Shown: piece after piece, positions 27,747-37,205 of the stretch
How positions within the stretch are numbered: the first letter of the stretch is position 1
Layout: every line of letters begins with the position of its first letter
Assembly (NCBI GenBank): GCA_020846145.1
Contig: JADLEL010000032.1
Location: 1 to 46,669, forward strand
Length of the DNA: 46,669 nt
Reading direction: 5' to 3'
From: Pirellulales bacterium
Lineage (GTDB): Bacteria > Planctomycetota > Planctomycetia > Pirellulales > Thermoguttaceae
Notes under the pieces: model-generated
Databases searched by the model: none
Seen by the model: the letters and a program-made list of their open reading frames with translations, nothing else
Told to the model about the DNA's origin: nothing
Translations under genes and position numbers: made by a program

Positions 27747-28712
27747 TCAGCGCGAGAACGCATCGATGCCCGAGAGCGATTCGCCCAGCTTGCGGGTGCT
27801 CGCGCCCCGGTACAGGTTTTGATCGATCTCGTTGACGATGAAGGTCACGTGTCCGTCGCCCCAGCCGAAATTAGCGCCGCCCTTGTGGCGGCTGCGGAAG
27901 CCGCATTGGTCCAGCCAGCCGGTCCAGGGGTTGTTCGGATTGGGCTTCCAATTAAGGGGCGGGCTGGTGCGGCTCAACGTGCCGTTGCCGATGCCCCAGT
28001 ACAGCCAGGAACTGAACTCCGGCAGTGCTTCGCCGATAACCATGGTCTTTGAGGTGCCGTCGCGGAAACTCTTCAGCGTCGGCGGCAAGAGAACGCTGTG
28101 CGTCCAGAACACGCCGCTGCACTCGGAAATTCCCTGGGCCGAATAATTGTTGCAATCGGGCAGGCCGCCGAACAGCGAGGCGTTGCCGGCGTTGTGCGGT
28201 CCCATAATGCCCTGGTAGTTAGTCACGCCCAGTTGCAAGTCGGCGGGCACGGCCAGCCAAACATTGCTGACAGTCTTGCCGATCGAATTGTCGGCCGGGC
28301 AAAGGAACAAGTTGATCGTCTGCCGCAGAAGGGGCGCATTGGAAGGTGTGAACATGCCCTTTCCCAGCGGATACGCGTTTCCCTTCGTCTCCAGGTTCTT
28401 GTAGAAGCCGCCGAGTTCCGTGTAGGGCATGATGCCTACCATCCAACCGAGGCCCGTGCCGACGAGCCCCGCTTCCCGGAAATGGGGATGGCACACGGGA
28501 AAGTGCTTCAAGGAATTGTCGTAGCCGAGAATTCCCAGCCCAATCTGGCGGAGATTCGTCGAGCACTGCGTACGGCGGGCCGCCTCGCGTGAGGCTTGGA
28601 TTGCGGGGAGCAGCAACGCAATAAGAATGCCGATGATCGCGATGACGACAAGCAGTTCGACGAGCGTAAACGCGGGGCGTTTTCCACGCATTGGAGTCAA
28701 TCGCGATTTCAT
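27747..28712 (-). CDS. DUF1559 protein with prepilin-type N-terminal cleavage/methylation signal
   Basis: 321 residues. The prepilin signal is RPAFTLVELLVVIAIIGIL (residues 13-31), cleavable before Phe by a prepilin peptidase. It continues into LLPAIQASREAARRTQCSTN and ends in the DUF1559 C-terminal motif with FRSRHKGGANFGWGDGHVTF. This family is strongly expanded in planctomycetes. The role is pseudopilin-like, perhaps surface or uptake-related, but not established. GGGAGT lies upstream of the ATG. Two palindromic TTGCGCAA sites lie 115-143 bases upstream, and the regulator gene is next on the same strand. Confidence 0.92.
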   Translation of the reverse strand: MKSRLTPMRGKRPAFTLVELLVVIAIIGILIALLLPAIQASREAARRTQCSTNLRQIGLGILGYDNSLKHFPVCHPHFREAGLVGTGLGWMVGIMPYTELGGFYKNLETKGNAYPLGKGMFTPSNAPLLRQTINLFLCPADNSIGKTVSNVWLAVPADLQLGVTNYQGIMGPHNAGNASLFGGLPDCNNYSAQGISECSGVFWTHSVLLPPTLKSFRDGTSKTMVIGEALPEFSSWLYWGIGNGTLSRTSPPLNWKPNPNNPWTGWLDQCGFRSRHKGGANFGWGDGHVTFIVNEIDQNLYRGASTRKLGESLSGIDAFSR

Positions 28713-28826
28713 GGTTTACTCCCACTGTCTGACAAGAAGACGATAAAATCCCTGGGCCAGTCCGCGAAGCGCTGGACCTTATTTTATGAAAGGCCCGAGA
28801 AGAGAGATAGCAGCAGTCGAAACCGT

Positions 28827-28855
28827 TTGCGCAACGGCATTATATTTTTGCGCAA
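28827..28855. promoter_or_regulatory. Paired palindromic operator-like sites upstream of DUF1559 gene
   Basis: TTGCGCAA occurs at 28827-28834 and 28848-28855; the second is the centre of a perfect 14-base palindrome TTTTTGCGCAAAAA (28845-28858). The centres are exactly 21 bases apart, two helical turns. The pair lies in the 155-base gap between the regulator stop and the DUF1559 start. Confidence 0.6.
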
Positions 28856-28867
28856 AAAGCGTGTCCC

Positions 28868-30094
28868 TTACAGCGAACGCGTCTGCTGCCGATAGTCCAT
28901 CAGTGTCCTACCTGTCTCCTGACGAAAGACTCGGCTGAGGTAGGTTAGTTGGTGAAAGCCGGAAAGGCGAGCAATCGTCCTCAAGGAAAGGTTTGTCTCC
29001 GTCAGAAATTGCTTCACGCGATTGAGTCGCACATCCTGAATTTCCTCGCGAATGCTGCGGCGCAAGCAGCGTTGGAATCGCATTTCCAGAGTGCGGCGAG
29101 AAGTCTTGGCATGTTCGACGACGTCTGCTACCCCAATGAGGTGTTGGATATTTTCCCGAATAAACCGCATGGCCGAGGCGACGTGGGGATCTTCGACGGC
29201 CACGATGTCGGTGGAGCGGCGAACGACGATTTTCTGTGGCTCGGCGATAAAAACGGCCGTTTTGAGATCCTCGCCGGCAATCCGTTTCGAGAGGAACTCG
29301 GCGGCCTGATAACCGACCGTTTCACCGTCGAATTGGATGCTCGACAACGGCGGATTGGACAGATCACACAGCAACTCATCGTTATCCACGCCGAGGACGG
29401 CGATTTCCTCGGGAACCTTCCAGCCGCCGATCATGCACGCTTCCAGCACCTGCCGCCCGCGCACGTCGTTGCAGGCCATGACCGCCACGGGCTTTTCCAA
29501 CGACTTGATCCACTGGCAAATGAGCCGCTCTTCGTTATCCCAGCTCGGTAGTTCCGCGTTTGCCGGAGGCTCGTAGATGGAGCAGGGAAAGCAGGCTTCT
29601 TGGAGCCGGGCGGAAAATCCTTCGCGCCGCCGTTCCGACCAGAGCCGGCCCGCGATCCCGCAATAAGCGAATCGCTGGAAACCCCGCTCGAGGAAATGTT
29701 CGGCGGCCCATCGTCCGACCTCGACTGAATTAGGAAGAATCTCCGAGATCTCCGCCACCGGATGGTCTGCCGGCAGCCGTTCGATATGCAATTCCATGGC
29801 GACGACCGGCATGCCGGTTTGCAGCATTTTGCGAGCCATGTCGTCCGATTGCAGGCGGCCGATGAATCCCATAATGCCCAGTTTGCGCGTCACCTGCAAG
29901 AGGGAGTATTTTTTGCCTTCCGCGATCTGCTTGACAGGTGTCATGCTAATCGGTTCCCACTGCGGTATCCGATCCGGCAGATAGAACACCCACGAACAGT
30001 TCAAACGCGCGAATCGCGCGATGCCCCGCAGCACCGCGCGGTCGAACGCCGCTTGGCTGTACATGGAAACGAAGATGTGGCAAGGCTGCGACAT
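28868..30094 (-). CDS. XylR-like AraC-family transcription regulator with LacI-type sensor domain
   Basis: 408 residues. Residues about 5-280 form a periplasmic-binding-protein-like sensor: MSQPCHIFVSM start, AVMACNDVRGRQVLEACM, VAVLGVDNDELLC-type motif and PPLSSIQFDGETVGYQAAEF. Residues about 300-408 hold two helix-turn-helix motifs of the AraC type (IGVADVVEHAKTSRRTLEMR and LRTIARLSGFHQLTYLSRVF). This layout matches XylR-type sugar-responsive regulators. TAGGAGA lies before the ATG as strong ribosome binding site. It sits between the two catabolic arms, divergent from the 30728 gene, and is flanked by TTGCGCAA sites on both sides, so autoregulation and control of both arms are likely. The ligand is unknown. 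Confidence 0.92.
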   Translation of the reverse strand: MSQPCHIFVSMYSQAAFDRAVLRGIARFARLNCSWVFYLPDRIPQWEPISMTPVKQIAEGKKYSLLQVTRKLGIMGFIGRLQSDDMARKMLQTGMPVVAMELHIERLPADHPVAEISEILPNSVEVGRWAAEHFLERGFQRFAYCGIAGRLWSERRREGFSARLQEACFPCSIYEPPANAELPSWDNEERLICQWIKSLEKPVAVMACNDVRGRQVLEACMIGGWKVPEEIAVLGVDNDELLCDLSNPPLSSIQFDGETVGYQAAEFLSKRIAGEDLKTAVFIAEPQKIVVRRSTDIVAVEDPHVASAMRFIRENIQHLIGVADVVEHAKTSRRTLEMRFQRCLRRSIREEIQDVRLNRVKQFLTETNLSLRTIARLSGFHQLTYLSRVFRQETGRTLMDYRQQTRSL

Positions 30095-30249
30095 AATTCT
30101 CCTAACCCGTGTAAGCCGGAACCATACATGGGGGGTTCCAAAAATGCAAATAAGTGATTTTTCAAAAAGTTCGCGCGATTTTTAACATGCGTTTCACTCC
30201 TGTTTTTACAGTATAATACGATTTTCAAACAAACAAAATATTCTGCGCT

Positions 30250-30261
30250 TTTTGCGCAAAA
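30250..30261. promoter_or_regulatory. Palindromic operator-like site
   Basis: A perfect 12-base palindrome TTTTGCGCAAAA, containing the same TTGCGCAA core found upstream of the DUF1559 gene. It lies 156 bases upstream of the regulator start. No partner site is seen 21 bases away. Confidence 0.5.
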
Positions 30262-30364
30262 GTTGATCGGTAACTGCCTAATTCGGCGAGCGGAGGGAGT
30301 GAAGACAAGTCAACGGTCCGCGGATATTCCGCGGCTCGAATCGCAAAATCCGCAGACTCTGCCA

Positions 30365-30396
30365 ATTGCGCAATGCTATAACAACAGTGCGCAATT
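30365..30396. promoter_or_regulatory. Paired operator-like sites between regulator and giant gene
   Basis: ATTGCGCAAT (30365-30374, perfect palindrome) and GTGCGCAA (30387-30394, 7 of 8 match to TTGCGCAA). The centres are 21 bases apart, the same spacing as the pair at 28827-28855. Confidence 0.5.
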
Positions 30397-30727
30397 ATAC
30401 CTTCTTTCTTGTTGCTTATCAAGGTGCCCTCTGTTAGAACGAAAGGGATGGAGCGTTGCTGCTCCCCTTGATCGTTTATCCTGGACGCTTCGGATTGGTA
30501 ATCTTGTATTTGTTGAGGTCTTCGAGTTTCCCGGACTCGCCGCCTCGAACGAGAGCCTTTCCTTTTTTCGGTTTCTACCCCATTGGGGTAGCTGATCGAA
30601 ACCGTTCGATGACGTTTGGATTTGCCGATTTTTTTGGGGGGCGTTCTCCGACCCTGAAAATCTCGGCGGGAGAACGGCATTTCGTCTCTTCAACTTTCAC
30701 ATTCCGCCCATTATTGGAGGCCGCACC

Positions 30728-33700
30728 ATGCGATCGCGATTTCTCTTGTGCCTTTTGACCGGATTAGCGATGATTGTTCCCCAGACAGCTTTCGCGGACA
30801 ACTGGTGGGTCTGCCCCACGGCGACGGGAAAATACGAGACCGCCGCCAACTGGTATCAAAACCTTTCGCCGACGAGCACGGACTTGGTGTTCGTCTATAA
30901 AGGCAGTAGTGCCGTTCCCGCGAACCATACCTGCATCATCGATGCCGATACACAGGCCTTTTACGGGGGGCCGGCGCCCGCGCTGCGTCTCTTTTCGGGA
31001 TGGGGCACCGACGGCACAAGCACCATCAACGTTTCCGCCGATGTGACCGTGATGGATCTCTACACCGCGGGATATCATCAGAGCACGGGAACCATCAACC
31101 AAACGGCCGGCACCGTGAACGTCTATACTTCGCAACTTGGATGGCTAGGCGGATTTTGGCTGGGTGACTCGTATAATGGAAACAACAACGCCGCCGGCGC
31201 CGGCGTCTATAACCTCAGCGGCGGGGCGTTGATTATCAACAATCAATCCACGTTCGCGGTCGGCGGCTACAACGCGGGAACCTTCAACCAGACCGGTGGT
31301 TCCGTCACGACCCACAACGTTGACATGGGATGGTATCCCTCGCCGACCTCCAATCCGGCGGCCACGCAAGGAACGTACAACATCAGCGCCGGCAGTTTGA
31401 CGGTCGCGAACCACATCGACCTCAGTTGGCAAGGCTGGGCGACGTTTACCCTCAGCGGTACGGGATCGGTAACAACCCAAGACATGTTCCTTGGATGGGC
31501 GGGTTCCACCTATGCCGCAACCAGCATTCTCAACGTGCAAGGCGGAACCCTGGACGTTTCCAACAAGTTGACGCTCGCGGCACACGCCCTCGACACGGCG
31601 ACGGTCAATCAGAGCGGCGGAACCGTCACCGTTTTGCAGATGGACCGCGGGCCGGGTACTTCCATCTATAGTCTGACGGGCGGGACCTTAGTCCTGGGAG
31701 ACGCTTACAGCCACGCCGTAGGCACCTTCCAGATTACGGGCGGATCGGTAACCGCGGGAAGCACGGGCACCATCACCGCGGGCACTTTTGATATTCAGGG
31801 CGGCACGGCGGGCGCAATTCTCGCCGGATCGGGAAACCTCGCGAAGAGTGGCCTCGGCACGGCAACTTTAAGCGCCGTCAACACCTACACCGGCCAAACC
31901 GCCATCACCGGCGGCACGCTTGCCCTGGCCGCTGGTTCGTCGATCGCCGGCACGCCGATGATCCACGTTCAAAGCCCGGGCCAACTCGACGTTAGCGCAC
32001 TGTCGGGCGGATTGACGCTGGCGGGAACGCAAACCCTCAAAGGCAGCGGCACCGTGGCCGGCAATGTTCTTACCTCGGCGGGCAGCATTCTCGCCCCGGG
32101 CGACAGCATCGGCACATTGACTCTGAACAACAATCTCAATCTCGCCGGAAGCGATTTCTTGCAGTACGAGCTTTCCAGCAATCCGGCGGGCGCCAACGAC
32201 AAACTGGCGATCGGCGGCAACCTCGTTCTTGGCGGCCTTACGACGATCTCGCTGACGGCTCCCAGCGGGCTGGGCAGCGGCTCCTACCGGCTCATCGACT
32301 ACGCGGGCACGCTGACCGGCAGCGCGGCGAACTTTACGCTCCAAGGCCTCCCCAGCGGCACCACGCGGCAATCGTTCAACATCAGCACCGCGACCAACCA
32401 CCAAGTCAATCTCGTGGTCGCCGGCAATCCCGTGAGTTTGACGTGGAAAGGCGGCCTGAACGGCAACGCCTGGGACCTGGCGACGACCGCCAACTGGAAC
32501 AATAACACGGAGAAGTTCTACAACTTCGACAACGTCACTTTCGACGACACCGGCTCCAATTCGCCCAACATCAATGTGGCGGGCGCTTTGCAGCCCACAA
32601 CCGTCACCTTCAATAATTCCGCCAAGAATTACACGCTCGGCGGAACGGGAGGAGTTTCGGTCTCCGGCGACTTCACCAAGAATGGCACGGGCAAGGTGAC
32701 GATCGCTAATACCGGCGCCAATGTCTTCGGCGGCAACATCGCCCTGAACGCCGGCACGCTGGCCTTCAGCCGCGCAGATTCGGTTAATTTGACCGGCGCC
32801 ATCGCGGGCGCAGGCGCGCTGCGCCAAGAGGGGGCCGGCTCGCTCGTGCTTGCCGGACACAACGCCGCGTTCACGGGATCGGTGACGGTGGCGGCGGGAA
32901 CGCTGCAAGCGGGCAACGCCGCCGCGTTCGGAACCGCAAGCGGCATCATCGTCAATGGGGGCACGCTCGACATCAACGGTTACAGTCTCGCCGCGCAATC
33001 CGTCACGGTCGGCGGCGCGGGCGCGGGCGGAGCGGGGGCCGTCGTCAATTCCGGCGGCGTCCAAATGAACGCCCTCAAGAACGTGGCCGTCACCAGCGAT
33101 GTCACCTTCGGCGGAACCGCGAGATGGGACATCAATGCCGGCTCGTTGACCGCCGCCGCCGATTACAAGCTCACGAAGGCGGGAACGAATGCGGTCTATG
33201 TCTCCAACACGACAACCGACAGCCATTTGGCCGACATCGATATTCAGCAGGGAACTTTGTGGTTCCTGGGCACTTCGACGATGGGCAATCCCGCCAAGAC
33301 CGCAACGGTGGCCTCGGGCGCGTCCTTGGGATTCTGGTGGCTCAACGCCCCGATGGACAAGACGCTCGTTTCCAACGGCGGCATGATTCAGACTGCCGGG
33401 AACATCACTCTCTCGGGACCGATCACGCTCAATAACGACACGGAATTCTACGGCTGGTACGCGCCCTTGGACTCCTTGACGCTGACGAACTCGATCGGCG
33501 GCGCCGGCGGATTGATTAAGACGGGCACCGGCCCGCTGACGCTCACCGGAAGCAACACCTATGCCGGCATGACCCAGATCCGCAATGGAAGGGTGATCTT
33601 GAATAGCGCCGCGGGCACGGCCATTGCCGGTAACGTCACGCTGAGCTGCGACGTTGCCGGGAGCTACTCCCGCCTCCAACTGCAACGGGACAGCCAAATA

Positions 33701-36700
33701 GCCGCCACGAGCGTCGTGACATTTAACGGCGATAGCGGCGCCAACAAATACATGTACCTCGAACTCTTCGGCCACAACCAGACGCTGACCGGCATTGACG
33801 ACGCGACCGGAACCGGCATCATTCAGAACAGCCAGACCGAAACCGTCAACGGCGCCGGCATCCTTACGATAAACGTGCCCGGCACGGATTCCCATGCGTT
33901 CAACGGTTACCTCCGCGACAACTACTATGGGACTCCGGGCAACGTCCTTGCCCTGGTCAAAGCCGGCACCGGCACCTTGATGCTCTCCGGCGCCAACGTC
34001 GGCGGCTACACCGGCGGCTTGACGGTGCAAGCCGGAACGCTTGATTACAGCAGCGGCACAATGCCCGGCGGCAATTATACGATCACGGGCGGTTCGCTGA
34101 ATATCGGCACCAACTTCTCGACCTCCACCAAATTCACCATCACCGGCGGCACGCTCGACGGTGCCGGCTCGGTAGCGAGCAGCGTGGCGTTTGACGTCCA
34201 GGGCGGAACCATGAATGCCGGTTTGGCCGGAAGTTTCGGCGTCATCAAGACGGGACCGGACACCGCCACGCTCACCTACCCCTATAACTCATACACCGGC
34301 AGCACCATCATCACAGCCGGCACTTTGGCCCTTTCCGGTTCCGGCTCGATCGCTTCAAGCCCTCTCATTCAGGTTGCTTCCGGCGCGATTTTCAACGTCG
34401 CCGGCCTTTACACGCCGTTTACTCCGAGCATGAACCAAACCCTGCAAGGCTTTGGGACCGTCCAGGGCAACGTGGCCCTCGGCGCCGACGGCGCATTGGG
34501 CGCGGGGAGCGCAACCGCCGGCGGCACGCTCACCTTGAACAACGGTCTTACCGTTTCGGCGAGCGCCGCTCAAGTCGATCTGCACTTGTCGAACAGCGCC
34601 TTGGGTGCCAACAACGACCGAGTTGCGGTCACCGGGGCCGTCAATTTCGCCACCGGCAGCGATAAGGCCAATCTCGCTATTCACGGCTTCGGAGCTTCGC
34701 TCGATACGGCGAATCCCTATACCTTGCTGACCTACGGATCGCTCTCAGGCGGCACCACGGCCAACATCGCCTTGGTGAATAACACGCGTTATACGATGAG
34801 CCTCAATTTCGCCACTCCGGGCCAGGTTAAGCTGGCTGTCTCCGGCGCGGCGCCGTTGAGCCTGAAGTGGGCGGGCGATTTCACCAATTACCTCTGGGAC
34901 ACCAAAACGACGACGGCTTGGAAGGACAGTCTGAATGTCGCCCAGAAATTCTACGAAATGGACGCTGTCACCTTCGACAATAGCGCGACGAACACGGCCG
35001 TCACCATCAACGGAGCGGTCTATCCGTCCTCGATTACGGTGAATAACGATGCCAGCCATCCGTACAGCTTTACCATCAGCACGAATGGCAAGATTTCCGG
35101 CGCGACCGGGCTGACCAAGACGGGCGTCGGCACCCTGGCGATCAACATGGATAACGATTTCAGCGGCGCGGTGTCGATCACCAACGGCACCCTCCAGATC
35201 GGCGCGCCGAGCGCCTTGGGCAGCATCGACGGCGGCGTATCGGTATCCAGTGCAGGAACCCTGGACGTCAACGGCCAGGAGCTCGTCTTAGGGAAAGCGA
35301 TCACGATTGCCGGCGCGGGCTTCGGCGGGCAAGGAGCGCTGATCAACACCGGCGGTACCACGACGGCCAGCAATGTCAAGAATCTGGTTCTCGCCGACAA
35401 CGCCACCATCGGCGGCAGCACCAACTGGTCGGTGGGCGGCAATGCCGCCGGAATGGCCGGCAACGGGAAGACGCTGACCAAAGTGGGAACAAATGCCATC
35501 GCCTTGGCCGATTGCGGCGCGACCAATCTCGGCGACATTATCGTCAACGGCGGGATCTTGGGATTCGTGGGTAATTCCACGCTCGGCGATCCCGCGAAAA
35601 CCGCCACCCTTGCCGAAAACGCGGCCCTCGGCTTCAAGGACGCGACCACTTCGCCCACACTTTCCAAGGCCATCCACGTCGTCGCTTCCACGGCGGGCAG
35701 TCAAATCGCGGTTAGCAATAGCACGCTCATGCTGGACAAGAATATCCTGCTCGACGGCAATCTGACCGTGGTCAATGATCCCGCTAGCTATTCTTCGATC
35801 ACTCTCAGCGGTAATATCTCCGGCGCGGGTGGTTTGATCCAAACCGGCTCCGGCGTACTCACGCTCCGCGGCGCCAACACCTACGCGGACGTTACCGTAT
35901 TGACCAACTCCAGCGGCAACGGCACGTTTAGCGAAATCGAACTCGATTCCCCCTCCGGTTATGCCATCCCCGGCAACGTCCTGTTCGATTCCCAAGGAAG
36001 CAACAGTATCACGAACCTATGGCTCGGGTTGCTCCGCGGCGAGGAAAACGGCGGGCAGCCGCAGATCAATCCGGCGGCGGTCGTCACCTTCAGTACGCTC
36101 ACCGAAGGATCGAACCTGACTCTCTATCGGGTGTTGGCCATGAAGGGACACACGCTGACGATCGCCGGCGCCGTGGCCGAAAGCACGAATAGCGCCATGG
36201 TGAATCGCCTCGTCAATGGGGGCGCTGCGGGCAGCACGGGGAAACTGATTTTCAATACGCCCTCGGGAGCAACGCACCTTTACCGCGGACAGATCATGGA
36301 TGACGGCGGATCGCTCTCGATCGAGAAGACCGGTCCGGGAACGCAGATTATTCAGGGCGGCGGGCTGACCTACTCCGGCGGCACCGTCGTTCGCGCGGGA
36401 ACGCTCGAATTCCGCCCGAACATACTCGGCACCGTGCTGCCCACGTCGAACTACACGATCACCGGCGGAACGCTGCAACTTAACGAGCTCTCGCAGACGA
36501 TTGCCACGTTCCAGATCACCGGCGGTTTAGTCGATGGAACTGGCACCCTGACAAGTAACGCCGCCTATGACATTCAAGGCGGCCAAGTCAACGTAGTTCT
36601 CGCTGGAACGGGCATCGGGCTGAACAAGACGGGCCCGGGCACCGCCATCTTGGCCAATACCAATACCCTCACCGGCCTCACGACCGTGTCGAATGGCGTT

Positions 36701-37192
36701 CTGCAACTCGGCACCGGCGGGACAACCGGCGGAGTGTACGGCAATATCCTCATCAATGGAAGTGCCGCCAGCCTGGTTCTCAACCGTTCCGACGATGTGA
36801 CGTTCCCGTTGTTCATCAGCGGTACCACCGGAACATTGACGAAAATGGCCGTGAACAAGCTAACTCTGACGGGTGTCAACTCGTTCTCGGGACTTGTGGA
36901 TATCGAACAGGGAAGGCTGGCCTTGGCCTCGGGAGGGCAACTCGGTTCGACCGTATCGATCCTCAACAAGGGCGTCTTCTCGATCGAAGACTCGGCAGCG
37001 CATACCGTGGGGATCATTACTGGCACGGGCACAACCTACGTCAACGGAACCGCCCAGTTAAATGCCGTAAGCATCACGCAAGGCACGCTCACGATTGGCG
37101 GAAACCATGCCGCCGCCGTGCCCGAGCCGGCCGCGCTGCTGCTGCTCGTTGCCGGATTGGTTGCGGCGGCGTGCAGGAAATGGATTCGATAG
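30728..37192 (+). CDS. Very large PEP-CTERM autotransporter-associated beta-strand-repeat protein
   Basis: 2,154 residues. GGAGG at 30716-30720 is a strong ribosome binding site. The signal peptide is about residues 1-23 (ending QTAFA). The body is a long beta-solenoid with many autotransporter-associated beta-strand repeats such as GTATLSAVNTYTGQTAITGG, GTGPLTLTGSNTYAGMTQI and GTLDINGYSLAAQSV. About 800-residue units are arranged in tandem (see repeat entry). The last 24 residues are a PEP-CTERM tag (VPEPAALLLL, then CRKWIR), so the protein is sorted by an exosortase and not by an autotransporter barrel. Only 13 bases separate it from the M20 gene, so it is probably first in the catabolic operon. 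A role in capturing the substrate or attaching to a substrate-bearing surface is inferred. Confidence 0.92.
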   Translation: MRSRFLLCLLTGLAMIVPQTAFADNWWVCPTATGKYETAANWYQNLSPTSTDLVFVYKGSSAVPANHTCIIDADTQAFYGGPAPALRLFSGWGTDGTSTINVSADVTVMDLYTAGYHQSTGTINQTAGTVNVYTSQLGWLGGFWLGDSYNGNNNAAGAGVYNLSGGALIINNQSTFAVGGYNAGTFNQTGGSVTTHNVDMGWYPSPTSNPAATQGTYNISAGSLTVANHIDLSWQGWATFTLSGTGSVTTQDMFLGWAGSTYAATSILNVQGGTLDVSNKLTLAAHALDTATVNQSGGTVTVLQMDRGPGTSIYSLTGGTLVLGDAYSHAVGTFQITGGSVTAGSTGTITAGTFDIQGGTAGAILAGSGNLAKSGLGTATLSAVNTYTGQTAITGGTLALAAGSSIAGTPMIHVQSPGQLDVSALSGGLTLAGTQTLKGSGTVAGNVLTSAGSILAPGDSIGTLTLNNNLNLAGSDFLQYELSSNPAGANDKLAIGGNLVLGGLTTISLTAPSGLGSGSYRLIDYAGTLTGSAANFTLQGLPSGTTRQSFNISTATNHQVNLVVAGNPVSLTWKGGLNGNAWDLATTANWNNNTEKFYNFDNVTFDDTGSNSPNINVAGALQPTTVTFNNSAKNYTLGGTGGVSVSGDFTKNGTGKVTIANTGANVFGGNIALNAGTLAFSRADSVNLTGAIAGAGALRQEGAGSLVLAGHNAAFTGSVTVAAGTLQAGNAAAFGTASGIIVNGGTLDINGYSLAAQSVTVGGAGAGGAGAVVNSGGVQMNALKNVAVTSDVTFGGTARWDINAGSLTAAADYKLTKAGTNAVYVSNTTTDSHLADIDIQQGTLWFLGTSTMGNPAKTATVASGASLGFWWLNAPMDKTLVSNGGMIQTAGNITLSGPITLNNDTEFYGWYAPLDSLTLTNSIGGAGGLIKTGTGPLTLTGSNTYAGMTQIRNGRVILNSAAGTAIAGNVTLSCDVAGSYSRLQLQRDSQIAATSVVTFNGDSGANKYMYLELFGHNQTLTGIDDATGTGIIQNSQTETVNGAGILTINVPGTDSHAFNGYLRDNYYGTPGNVLALVKAGTGTLMLSGANVGGYTGGLTVQAGTLDYSSGTMPGGNYTITGGSLNIGTNFSTSTKFTITGGTLDGAGSVASSVAFDVQGGTMNAGLAGSFGVIKTGPDTATLTYPYNSYTGSTIITAGTLALSGSGSIASSPLIQVASGAIFNVAGLYTPFTPSMNQTLQGFGTVQGNVALGADGALGAGSATAGGTLTLNNGLTVSASAAQVDLHLSNSALGANNDRVAVTGAVNFATGSDKANLAIHGFGASLDTANPYTLLTYGSLSGGTTANIALVNNTRYTMSLNFATPGQVKLAVSGAAPLSLKWAGDFTNYLWDTKTTTAWKDSLNVAQKFYEMDAVTFDNSATNTAVTINGAVYPSSITVNNDASHPYSFTISTNGKISGATGLTKTGVGTLAINMDNDFSGAVSITNGTLQIGAPSALGSIDGGVSVSSAGTLDVNGQELVLGKAITIAGAGFGGQGALINTGGTTTASNVKNLVLADNATIGGSTNWSVGGNAAGMAGNGKTLTKVGTNAIALADCGATNLGDIIVNGGILGFVGNSTLGDPAKTATLAENAALGFKDATTSPTLSKAIHVVASTAGSQIAVSNSTLMLDKNILLDGNLTVVNDPASYSSITLSGNISGAGGLIQTGSGVLTLRGANTYADVTVLTNSSGNGTFSEIELDSPSGYAIPGNVLFDSQGSNSITNLWLGLLRGEENGGQPQINPAAVVTFSTLTEGSNLTLYRVLAMKGHTLTIAGAVAESTNSAMVNRLVNGGAAGSTGKLIFNTPSGATHLYRGQIMDDGGSLSIEKTGPGTQIIQGGGLTYSGGTVVRAGTLEFRPNILGTVLPTSNYTITGGTLQLNELSQTIATFQITGGLVDGTGTLTSNAAYDIQGGQVNVVLAGTGIGLNKTGPGTAILANTNTLTGLTTVSNGVLQLGTGGTTGGVYGNILINGSAASLVLNRSDDVTFPLFISGTTGTLTKMAVNKLTLTGVNSFSGLVDIEQGRLALASGGQLGSTVSILNKGVFSIEDSAAHTVGIITGTGTTYVNGTAQLNAVSITQGTLTIGGNHAAAVPEPAALLLLVAGLVAAACRKWIR
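31670..36750 (+). repeat. Tandem ~2.4-kb protein-level repeat units inside the giant gene
   Basis: Corresponding segments recur with offsets of about 2.38-2.42 kb. For example, FQITGGSVTAG-type, TFDIQGG and GTATL segments start near 31670, 34070 and 36450. LTWKGG (residue 571) corresponds to LKWAGD (residue 1379), 808 residues later. Units one and two are full; the third stops early before the PEP-CTERM tail. DNA identity is low, so the duplication is old. Confidence 0.75.
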
Positions 37193-37205
37193 CGAGTTTT
37201 GATTC

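Larger units (their letters stand above)
30095..30727. other. Divergent control region of the catabolic island
   Basis: About 630 bases between the regulator and the giant PEP-CTERM gene. No gene is seen; the small open frames are not gene-like. It holds two further TTGCGCAA-type sites (listed separately) and a perfect TATAAT (30212-30217, plus strand) that overlaps TATACT on the minus strand, but without a good -35 box. The long leader suggests promoters well upstream of 30728. Confidence 0.55.

Noticed and set aside
31868..34030. A 720-codon minus-strand open frame
   Set aside because: It is antisense to the giant PEP-CTERM gene and codon-aligned with it, with shadow-type composition and no signal peptide or motif.
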